Assembly: GCA_026874595.1 (NCBI GenBank)
Contig: CM049322.1
Span: forward strand, 7,551,900 to 7,615,899
DNA from: Sipunculus nudus
Lineage: Eukaryota; Annelida; Sipuncula; Golfingiida; Sipunculidae
Reading direction: 5' to 3'
DNA length: 64,000 nt
Shown here: positions 27,921-35,366 of the stretch, piece by piece
Layout: each line of letters starts with the position of its first letter
How positions within the stretch are numbered: position 1 is the stretch's first letter
Position numbers and translations under genes: made by a program
The notes under the pieces: model-generated
The model's database searches: none
The model's input: the letters and a program-made list of their open reading frames with translations, nothing else
What the model was told of the DNA's origin: nothing

Positions 27921-28371
27921 ACGCTATTTGCATTTGCTGGTGAGCAGGCGTTGGATGCTCAGGCACAGGAACGTTGAAACGACACAATAATAAAAAATGT
28001 GTGACACTTCGTCTCTCGAATAATTGCCTGATCGTGCAGTTACAAACCGGCGTCCCCCTAAGTGTACTGTTATCCGTGATAAACGCCTCGACTAGCCGGA
28101 CATGTGTCCCAGACGTTAACCCGGATGTCGACATTTGGCCGCGGCAATGACACTCAACTTCTCCGACGACTTGCTACCAGAATATCTGTGGACGTTCCCA
28201 CATGAGTGCGAAAGTCGTGCGCGTGACGTGTGTAGCAATTTGCAGTAACACCGTTTTCGGGCGTGAGTGGTTTCGCAAATTAAGGACAGGATACCAGGCA
28301 TTGCACTACCGCCGCACGCAAAGTCGTTCACGCCACATCAGACAAGTTTGCTGAGACGATCGAATAACGGT
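27921..28371. other. Gap upstream of the Bcl-2-like gene
   Basis: Holds the AATAAA at 27989-27994 and an octamer in reverse orientation (ATTTGCAT) near 27926-27933. A 33-codon ATG frame at 28147-28248 reads like real protein (acidic and aromatic) but ends in TAA before the Bcl-2-like frame. It may be an exon or chance. Confidence 0.3.
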
Positions 28372-28911
28372 ATGCGTAGAAGATATCCGCTTGTTATGCC
28401 CCATTCTACGGCCAGGCGAATCGTGAATCATCTTTTCGTCTGTCAATTCCCTGAACGCCACGATAACCGCTCAGTCTGTTCTGATTGTTTTATACCGTAC
28501 GCGCACGTGGAAATTGCACTGGGAGGGTGCATAAAGCAATTGGAAAACATGAAGGACATCAAAGTTGCGGGAGAGAGGTGGTGGTCATGTCTGAACGGGC
28601 AACATGACATTGAAAAGAGTCTGAATATCATACTAGGCCGCGTGGCGAACGGTTTCTGCTATTATGGACACGCTTTGGTTTTTTTCGCATTCGCTTTGTC
28701 TGTTCGTCGTCAGCTGGAACGCAATGGCGTCCCGCTGGAAACCATTAAATGTGTGTCCTCTGTTTTCGTCAGGTGGGCTTATTTGTACGTGGTTAACCCG
28801 TCAATTCACAAGAACCATGCTTCTCCTGGGCTTTTCACAGGATGGATGCCACATTGGGTGCCAGGTTGGGTTTCTTTTTTCTGTCAGATCGCGAAAGCCA
28901 TCGCTGCATAA
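28372..28911 (+). CDS. Candidate viral Bcl-2-like protein, 179 residues
   Basis: The frame runs from a GTG at 28267, but the first ATG is at 28372 (another ATG is at 28396). All-helical by eye. Residues about 89-112 resemble a BH1 region: a GR-containing turn, then an aromatic-Gly segment (CYYGHALVFFAFAL) like the NWGR-helix of Bcl-2 proteins. Residues about 144-158 resemble BH2 (a His/Asn-rich loop ending in GLFTGW). The C-terminus is hydrophobic and Trp-rich and could anchor in a membrane. I see no clear BH3. Bcl-2 homologues in large DNA viruses block mitochondrial apoptosis; that role is inferred here. Neighbours are membrane proteins. A structure prediction would be decisive. Confidence 0.5.
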   Translation: MRRRYPLVMPHSTARRIVNHLFVCQFPERHDNRSVCSDCFIPYAHVEIALGGCIKQLENMKDIKVAGERWWSCLNGQHDIEKSLNIILGRVANGFCYYGHALVFFAFALSVRRQLERNGVPLETIKCVSSVFVRWAYLYVVNPSIHKNHASPGLFTGWMPHWVPGWVSFFCQIAKAIAA

Positions 28912-29020
28912 CATAGACTTGTATTTGTGCAGTGGGGGATGTGTATCTGTCTGATGTCACAATGACAGCTGCCTCACCGATCAATGCGGGATCATTATCG
29001 TGCTGTGTGCGGCATTAAAT

Positions 29021-30211
29021 ATGGGACACACGACATTTCAGGTAGCAACTGGCCTAGCTGCGTCGATCGCCTGCATGGCTGCGGGGATCATCAGCGCTCT
29101 ACACTTGTGGCACCCTGGGTGGTGGCCGGAGGACGACCACTGCGGTTGCATTTATTTACGCTCTGGACGCAACGCCTCTATGGAACCTTACTTTTTGCCA
29201 CAAACCGCATACCCGACAAGCGCCTGCTGGTTGAGACGCCCACGTAGACTCAGGTGTACTGTCGGCATATTACTTTGCAATGAGAACGCGTCACCTGTTC
29301 CTACCACTGATTCGTCAGGTCGACCCCCGGAACGCCTTGTTGCGGCCTATGACGAGCTGCTGCAGGAGATGTTGTTTGACGCTGTGTGCTTCCCACTTGT
29401 GGGTCTATGTTTGTTCGTTGTTTTTAGCATGCACTTGCGCAACGCTGCGCATAAACTGCATGTAGCTCACATCCGTATCATGGATGGTCTTCGTGAAAAA
29501 GCACAACAGAAACTTGCAGACAAAACAACAGCTTGTAACGACAACCCAGCCGTCCCCGGAGGCCACAACCCAAAATCCGATGTATCGCGTCCGCGCTTCA
29601 CGTATGCGGAACCGAATCTCGTAGTGCCGCCGACACAGGGCGAAAAACCCGATGAGAAACCTGCCATTCTCGACGGAGTGGACTCAATGGAAGCCGTTGT
29701 GTCCGAGGAAGCCGACCGGTACTTGACCACGGGCACCGATGAACCTCCTCCGCCGTATTCCCAGTTTGAATTCACCGGGTTCCACTGGCCGATCGGGAAA
29801 AATGACCGAAATAGCGTGTCCACACGACACAGACACAACAAGTTGGTCTGTTCCGGCGCGTGCGGAGCTTTGCATGCCATGGTTATATTTCTCACTGTGG
29901 CCTGTTTGATGGGGACGTATTCATCCCATCGCCTACGTTCCTGTGACGCGTTCGTCCCCCAGTTTGCGTACTGGCACGCAGGCGTCTTAAGCGCGGGGTG
30001 TTGGGTGATGTTGTATTACGTGTCACTTTTGGTGGAGCGCTGTGGCATTTGTCGGCGCAGTGGGAAACACTCTGACGGTGACTGTTACGTGTGCGAATCG
30101 TGTTGCTCACGTATAATCAGCAAGATTATTTGCACGATCCTGACGCTTTCTGTGCTAGCAGGTTTGGGGTACGTGTTATACACGTACGTGATAAAGCCAA
30201 GGGTAGCATGA
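29021..30211 (+). CDS. Multi-pass membrane protein with a PPPPY motif, 396 residues
   Basis: The frame begins at a GTG at 29000; the first ATG is at 29021. Hydrophobic segments lie at about 8-30, 118-140, 280-303, 312-340 and 367-390. A long hydrophilic loop (about 150-275) contains PPPPYSQ near residue 241-247. This is a PPxY late-domain motif that can bind WW domains of NEDD4-type ligases. Cys-rich CGICRRSG and CYVCESCC segments lie between the last helices and could bind zinc or be lipidated. Probably an envelope or trafficking protein. Its TGA overlaps an ATG that starts a 10-codon minicistron leading to the next gene. Confidence 0.7.
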   Translation: MGHTTFQVATGLAASIACMAAGIISALHLWHPGWWPEDDHCGCIYLRSGRNASMEPYFLPQTAYPTSACWLRRPRRLRCTVGILLCNENASPVPTTDSSGRPPERLVAAYDELLQEMLFDAVCFPLVGLCLFVVFSMHLRNAAHKLHVAHIRIMDGLREKAQQKLADKTTACNDNPAVPGGHNPKSDVSRPRFTYAEPNLVVPPTQGEKPDEKPAILDGVDSMEAVVSEEADRYLTTGTDEPPPPYSQFEFTGFHWPIGKNDRNSVSTRHRHNKLVCSGACGALHAMVIFLTVACLMGTYSSHRLRSCDAFVPQFAYWHAGVLSAGCWVMLYYVSLLVERCGICRRSGKHSDGDCYVCESCCSRIISKIICTILTLSVLAGLGYVLYTYVIKPRVA

Positions 30212-30240
30212 TGATATACACGTACCGCTATGAACCATGA
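30208..30240 (+). promoter_or_regulatory. Ten-codon relay minicistron
   Basis: The TGA of the 396-residue gene (30209-30211) overlaps an ATG at 30208. The 10-codon frame that follows ends in a TGA (30238-30240) overlapping the ATG at 30237 of the 281-residue gene. Both junctions are ATGA. The arrangement suggests termination-reinitiation coupling. Confidence 0.45.
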
Positions 30241-31082
30241 CGACGGACGTTCTCGCGAGGCATGCAAAGACTGATACTGATCAGGACATGTCAGGTGTTG
30301 TCGATCCGTCGCAGAAAGGTGACAAGTACAGAAGAACTATGTCTTTCGATATCCGGAGTGGACGCACAGGTACGGTGCGCGAACCCGTGTCGCCGGGACC
30401 CTCGACCAGTGAGGTCAGTCACAACAGAGAGGTAGCAGATCTGAATGACCGATTTCGCTTGGCTTGTCGCATGACCGCTTGCACACGCCTAGCGGACGTA
30501 TTGGAACACAAGGCCCTGGCGAGTGAAAGAAAATACGGGATTACGGGAAGAGCCCTGACACTCGAATGGTACCGTATGCACAAAGACGAGTTGCAGCGTG
30601 CACGTGAAATGGCAACACGAGCGGCCGCTCAAGTCCGTCAGACCGAACATACAGACAAACAGGTTGCTAGAGAAAAAGCCTTGCGTGAGGTATATCACTC
30701 GGGATCGACGAAAAATGCATTGTACGGTGCCGTTCGGCGCAACGTTATTGACCCTGTGAAAAGGCGTATTTTTAACACCCGGATGGAACGCGGATTGACG
30801 AACACGGTTCACAAGGAGAAAAGGCGTGCCTTAAAGGAGAGAAAAAAGCAGATGTGGTTACAGCGGCTGAACGACGTGAAAGATGCATGCGCAGATATGT
30901 GGTCCAGCGATTCAGAATCGGACGACGGTGAGGACGGCGAGGGAAGAGGACAAGGTGAAAATATGAAACTGGATGAAGAAATTGAGGAACTGTACCTTGC
31001 GCGTAATATGCCCGAACCGATTACAGACGATCCTTGCGACAGGACCATGTGCGAAGATCGGACGGAACCGCCGCCCATATGA
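30237..31082 (+). CDS. Highly charged helical protein, 281 residues
   Basis: No membrane span. Residues about 100-215 form long Arg/Lys/Glu/Ala-rich helices likely to be coiled coil. A strongly acidic Ser/Asp/Glu patch follows (about 224-240, SDSESDDGED), typical of casein-kinase-2 targets, and a Pro-rich end. No family recognised; it resembles tegument or nucleic-acid-associated proteins. Joined to the 396-residue gene through the minicistron at 30208. A variant signal ATTAAA at 31214-31219 lies downstream. Confidence 0.65.
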   Translation: MTTDVLARHAKTDTDQDMSGVVDPSQKGDKYRRTMSFDIRSGRTGTVREPVSPGPSTSEVSHNREVADLNDRFRLACRMTACTRLADVLEHKALASERKYGITGRALTLEWYRMHKDELQRAREMATRAAAQVRQTEHTDKQVAREKALREVYHSGSTKNALYGAVRRNVIDPVKRRIFNTRMERGLTNTVHKEKRRALKERKKQMWLQRLNDVKDACADMWSSDSESDDGEDGEGRGQGENMKLDEEIEELYLARNMPEPITDDPCDRTMCEDRTEPPPI

Positions 31083-31435
31083 TACAGTATAATGATTAAC
31101 TGCAATGTTGGCACGTGTGATATATCAGACTTATATATCATCTGCGCCGAAATGTGTACCATATATGCTGTTTTTTTGCTCCGTCACAGCTCTGTATTGT
31201 ATAGTGTTTTCATATTAAAGATTTATGTTCCTCTGTGATTCAGTATGTACTTTAAATGTGTAAAAGATAAAGCGTGTGCGTGTATACCACAACATAATAA
31301 TAGACTAAAGACACAAACGCAACGATATGAAAACCGTCTTTATTTCTGTGATAACACTTTACATAAACATATATGTGAAATTGGGGAGGGATGGGGGGGG
31401 GGGGGGTTGCAGTGTAACGGCGGACCGCGCGAATG
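31083..31435. other. Convergent 3' region with a G14 tract
   Basis: No gene supported. Plus-strand ATTAAA at 31214-31219 and minus-strand AATAAA at 31339-31344. A 7-base inverted repeat pairs TGATATA (31118-31124) with TATATCA (31134-31140). A run of 14 Gs lies at 31393-31406, a place where sequencing errors and length variation are likely. Confidence 0.5.
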
Positions 31436-32812
31436 TCATCTGGTTAACCGGAGGCATATCTCGTAGTTTTCTTTTATACAATCAAACATTTTTTCTACCA
31501 TCCGGTCTGTAGCTATCACGTTTGTACACACAAGAAACCTCGGCAGTGATCTCAATCCAGTCAGAGGGAACAGTTTTTTGTGCGTATGTTCTGCCAGTAC
31601 CCACATGTTGTGCCAGTCGTTGTCATCAAGCAGGTCTTCTGGGATATTTTCGTTGAAAGCCGAGCAGACGATTGATTCTGTGTCTATAACGTGCCTACCC
31701 GTTGATGCGGCGATCACTCCGCATGTTCCGATCACTTGGGCTGCGTATGGGTGCAGCGGGTTGAGTATCACCCTGTTCCTAGTGCCGTTTGGCGCTTTGA
31801 GTGATGCTTCCGTGTCCTTCAGTGATGTGACGGGGGAAACCTCTGTTTGAGACTTTCGTTTGTCCGGCAGTAAGAACGGCCCTTCCACTGACGGGGCTGT
31901 GATCGTGTGATGAAGACTGCACACCAGGTGACGTTCTGTGTCCCCGCAGTCCGTCCCCACGTTTTCGACCGTGTAGTCTAACACGTACGTGGACGTTGAG
32001 CCTCTGTGTATGTTCAAAAACAAGTAATGATACGCAAAGGGGTGTTGGCGTACCGATAGTTGCGGCGTTTCCTTAATGAGCGCTTGCAAGCCATCTATCG
32101 ACTCGTCCGTCGCACGGCAGAGGTCTGCGTCGATCTCAACGTACACGTTCCTTTCGGCGAACGGTTTCTTACGGCCTCGTTCTTCTTTACACAAGCGTGA
32201 AAAGGCCGGCAGCCGGTCCAGACCGACGTGGCTGAAGGACTTGTCAAACGCCTTCAGGTTGTATCCCTTCACGTGTGTTAGACCGCTCATGTTTGACCAA
32301 TCTTTTGTTGCACTGAAATGGCACTTCACCTCGATGAACCCTGTCATGTCTTCAAACACAGCATCAGGTGAAACGCCGAGCATGGGGTACTTCTCCTGGT
32401 CAGGGTGCAAGACCAGGCCCGTGCTCTTAAGCTGCCCGAAGCCGATCACGTCACGCAGTACGTCGATCACGATCGGTTCGAAAAGCAAACCGTGTGCCAT
32501 AGGGTTCGTCGCTGCTGCGGCTGAGGACCGTGCAGCTTCACAGACGCTTTCGGGTGTTTTCCATAGTTTGTAAAAACTATTGAGCATGACAGATTGTGAC
32601 TTACATATGAACCTTTGCATGTGCGATGCTGTTACGCGCCCCAACCTCCAGTACCACCAGTACCAGTTCGATGTCTGGCCTGTTGTGAGCATGGCAAGGC
32701 TGCCCAGAGCGCCCTTCAAAAGAGCTTGTGCTTCTTCTGTGGGAACATCTGTCTCAAGTGTGGCAGCGTCTGTGGCGGACAGCGTCTGCTTGAGGTCAGC
32801 GGTGGTAGCCAT
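31436..32812 (-). CDS. Alkaline nuclease, YqaJ/lambda-exonuclease type
   Basis: 458 residues if started at the ATG at 32812. The frame stays open, without an ATG, back to the TAG at 33323-33325 and is the same frame as the kinase upstream. The nuclease core shows RLGRVTAS (a typical entry motif of YqaJ proteins, about residue 56-63), GLLFEP with E112, SPDA with D150, and IEVKC with E161 and K163. These are the PD-(D/E)xK metal and catalytic residues. Herpesviruses encode such an exonuclease (UL12 role) for processing replication intermediates and recombination. The region 32813-33322 shares this frame and seems to belong to the kinase C-lobe plus a Cys-rich linker. Poly(A) signal at 31339-31344. 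Confidence 0.75.
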   Translation of the reverse strand: MATTADLKQTLSATDAATLETDVPTEEAQALLKGALGSLAMLTTGQTSNWYWWYWRLGRVTASHMQRFICKSQSVMLNSFYKLWKTPESVCEAARSSAAAATNPMAHGLLFEPIVIDVLRDVIGFGQLKSTGLVLHPDQEKYPMLGVSPDAVFEDMTGFIEVKCHFSATKDWSNMSGLTHVKGYNLKAFDKSFSHVGLDRLPAFSRLCKEERGRKKPFAERNVYVEIDADLCRATDESIDGLQALIKETPQLSVRQHPFAYHYLFLNIHRGSTSTYVLDYTVENVGTDCGDTERHLVCSLHHTITAPSVEGPFLLPDKRKSQTEVSPVTSLKDTEASLKAPNGTRNRVILNPLHPYAAQVIGTCGVIAASTGRHVIDTESIVCSAFNENIPEDLLDDNDWHNMWVLAEHTHKKLFPLTGLRSLPRFLVCTNVIATDRMVEKMFDCIKENYEICLRLTR

Positions 32813-33322
32813 CGAGAGCGTATTGCAGAGGCGTCGCCATTCTTCAGCGTGAGGATTTGAGTGGAACCGGGGGTCGCATGGTTCTCGCACGCTGTGCCGA
32901 CACTTTTCTGTCCACACATCCTGTGTTTGACACCTGCATCCCGGAGCTGTGACGTGAGCATCACTGGGACTGCCGCCATCGATACATCGACGGATGTCTC
33001 TGTAGGTCGTCTTGTCCACGCGGCACCTGGAGCACGGCTGGAGACACCCGCTGACAATGACAGATGCCTGCTGCACACTGAGCGCGGCATCAGCTTGTGT
33101 GGCCTTCACCCGGTAGAATTCACGGCATGTTGCTGCGGTTCTGTAGACGCGTCTTGTGTCCTGCCATTGCGGCCAAAACAGGTAATCGGCGTTTCGATGT
33201 CTTTCCTCGGAACTTGAAACTGACAGCCAGCACGCCCGAGGGCGGTAGACAGCAAACCCCACATGTTCCGTCTCGTTGTTTAACGAATGGTGCAGCAAAC
33301 CCACTATTATGACACCTAAGGC
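32813..33322 (-). pseudogene. Stranded kinase C-lobe and Cys-rich linker
   Basis: Open, in-frame continuation between the kinase stop and the nuclease ATG. Its first 110 codons read like the end of a protein kinase domain: a hydrophobic helix F-like start and a helix H/I-like CLQP...YRDI segment near codons 85-105. A Cys-rich stretch follows (GCRCQ, EKCRH, EPCD). There is no ATG. It may be translated by readthrough of the TAG, from the GTG at 33304, or not at all. Confidence 0.5.
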
Positions 33323-34060
33323 CTACAGGTCTGCATTCTTGCCCACATCGGGTGTGAGGTGGGGGCGCAGCCGTGAAAAAAGCTCTGGAGCTCGGGATGT
33401 CCAATAGATGGTCGGGTCCCACAGACGTTTGCTGAACGGGCAGACGTGGTTGGGCATCAGGTCCTCTTGTGGACATGCGGCGTTACCGAAATCGATTATT
33501 TTGACATCGGGTGGCATGCACCATTTTTTTTTCAACATAACGTTCTTGGCAGACAGATCAAAATGGAAAACCCCCAGATCGTGCAGGTGCAGAACACCTT
33601 CGGACGCTTTAGACGCGACCGTCCAAGCCAGGTCGTCGTCGTACAGGCACGAATGCATGAACGTGTGCAACGTCATATCCATGCGTTGGGACACCAACAG
33701 CTCGGTTATCGGCGACACTTCTGATCCAATGCGATAGGCCTTCCCTGTCAAAGCCTCCACCACGTCCGCGAACAGTTTGTGTTTACGCGCGTTTTCTTGC
33801 AACAAAACGAGGTCTTCATTGACACCTTTCGCCTTCAAATGTTCCATAATGTTTAACTCGTGTTTTGCGTGTTTCGTTTGGCATATTTTAAACACGTGGT
33901 CCGTGTCCGTATGTAAGTACACGTGCCCGTATGTACCACTGCCTATACGCTCTAAGCCCCGTCGTTTTAGTTCTTCAGGTTTCAATAGCTCTACTTTTCG
34001 ATGAGGGTTAATTGGCGTGTCACCGAGATCCGACATGGTTTCTCTGCACAAGAGGTCCAT
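33323..34060 (-). CDS. Serine/threonine protein kinase, cut by in-frame TAG
   Basis: 245 residues from an ATG. Motifs in order: glycine loop GSGTYGHVY, the ATP-anchoring Lys in VFKI, the catalytic loop HFDLSAKN (Arg of HRD replaced by Phe, Asp and Asn kept), the metal-binding DFG, and the APE motif. The frame then meets TAG at 33323-33325, exactly where the conserved DxW segment after APE should continue. Kinase-like sequence resumes in the same frame. So the gene is either interrupted in this isolate, read through, or affected by a sequencing error. Herpesvirus kinases phosphorylate viral and host proteins in the nucleus and tegument. A strong TATA lies at 34171-34184. Confidence 0.75.
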   Translation of the reverse strand: MDLLCRETMSDLGDTPINPHRKVELLKPEELKRRGLERIGSGTYGHVYLHTDTDHVFKICQTKHAKHELNIMEHLKAKGVNEDLVLLQENARKHKLFADVVEALTGKAYRIGSEVSPITELLVSQRMDMTLHTFMHSCLYDDDLAWTVASKASEGVLHLHDLGVFHFDLSAKNVMLKKKWCMPPDVKIIDFGNAACPQEDLMPNHVCPFSKRLWDPTIYWTSRAPELFSRLRPHLTPDVGKNADL

Positions 34061-34170
34061 GATCTATGAGATCACGGGTTCGGATTTGTCGTATGCAAGG
34101 AACACCGGCCCTCTCTTCGTGCTCCCTTGAGAATGTGTTCCTGAATGGTACATGACCCGTATGTTATCGG

Positions 34171-34184
34171 TATATATTTATATA
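34171..34184 (-). promoter_or_regulatory. TATA box of the kinase gene
   Basis: TATATATTTATATA, AT-only on both strands, about 110 bases upstream of the kinase ATG on the minus strand. Confidence 0.5.
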
Positions 34185-34238
34185 TGGAATGTGGTTTTTT
34201 ATAATATATCATGACGTACCGCGGGTCACATGATGCAT

Positions 34239-35342
34239 TCAGGAGCGCTGAACAGCAGGCAATGATGCGCATGCGTGATTTTTTTTGACTGCTCTCTGCG
34301 GCTGTGTAATCTGGCCACTGGGGTCGCATACATCAGATGCTCCGGGAGATTCTTGCGAACACATGCGGCTTGTTTGTACATCTGGCGCGCACAGGTTCAT
34401 ACGACTGCTCGGCAGCGGGACCGCACCTTTTAGATTAGCATCTAGCATCGTGTTCACAGCTTCTTCCTGTGCCTCTGCCAAAAACTGATGGCTCATTATA
34501 TCGCGGGCTGCACTGACTGCACGTTCAGCATCCGGAACAACGTCCCCGCTTGCGTCACCTTCAGAGCTGTATAAAGCTTTTGCCAGGTCCACACAGACTT
34601 TCGTTGCTTCGTCACGTTTAGCCATCTTTGCTTTGTTAATAAACAACAGGTAGGAACTGACAACAGTCTTCAACATGTTTGACTGACGGTCGGACGCTTT
34701 TTTAGAGTGCCTTTTCACATCAGCCAGAAGCACCTCGGCTGATCTCAGTTCTCGCTTAGCCGCGCTCCAGTTGGCCTCGTCGTCTTGGTGGTCCTTCGTC
34801 CCGGGCCACGTTTCTGCAGCTGCCCCAGGAGGACAGTCCGTGGTTGCAGCAGATACTCCTTCGCGTACAAAGTGCCGGCGGTTTGCCTCAAGTATTTCCC
34901 AGCTTTCACGTTGGACAAGGTCCCGCAAGGTTGTGACACGCCTTTCCAATGCCCTGATCATATCGTCTATATTCCGTTTGTTGTTTTCGCACTCTGTCAG
35001 TCCGTAAACCGCGGCGTCGACGAAATTCTTGCTGAGAGGGTTGCACTCGTCGACCTCCCGTGATACATCGTCCAGGTGTAAGAGCTGCTTGAACATATCA
35101 ACTTGAGCCCCGTGGCGCTCCTTGTCTCTGGCTGAGAGGTCCGAATCACCGTCTGACACGCGGTCGGCTGCGGCGTCCTTTTCACGCTCCCTGTTCACAC
35201 TGTCTGCGAGTTCCAGAAAGCCGTCAACACCCAACGAGTAAAGACTTTCGAGCCATGGGTCCGCATCCCCTCCCGGGTGCCTGTTCCGGACCATAAGGTC
35301 GAATGTGAAACTATCAAACCTACCCTGGACACTTTCTCCCAT
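34239..35342 (-). CDS. Helical protein, 367 residues, function unknown
   Basis: The longer frame reaches 35453 but would overlap the coding start of the divergent primase gene. The ATG at 35342 leaves 24 bases between the two starts. Mostly helical and charged, with probable coiled coils around 130-165 and 200-245. The C-terminal 60 residues are polar and probably disordered. No enzyme motif or membrane span. No AATAAA is visible immediately downstream. Possibly a tegument or DNA-packaging accessory protein; the family is unknown. Confidence 0.65.
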   Translation of the reverse strand: MGESVQGRFDSFTFDLMVRNRHPGGDADPWLESLYSLGVDGFLELADSVNREREKDAAADRVSDGDSDLSARDKERHGAQVDMFKQLLHLDDVSREVDECNPLSKNFVDAAVYGLTECENNKRNIDDMIRALERRVTTLRDLVQRESWEILEANRRHFVREGVSAATTDCPPGAAAETWPGTKDHQDDEANWSAAKRELRSAEVLLADVKRHSKKASDRQSNMLKTVVSSYLLFINKAKMAKRDEATKVCVDLAKALYSSEGDASGDVVPDAERAVSAARDIMSHQFLAEAQEEAVNTMLDANLKGAVPLPSSRMNLCAPDVQTSRMCSQESPGASDVCDPSGQITQPQRAVKKNHACASLPAVQRS

Positions 35343-35366
35343 CGCAACAACGAAGCGCAGTGGAAA

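Noticed and set aside
28147-28248. 33-codon frame before the Bcl-2-like gene
   Set aside because: Coding-looking but ends in a stop before the gene and has no clear splice donor, so it is only noted in the gap entry.
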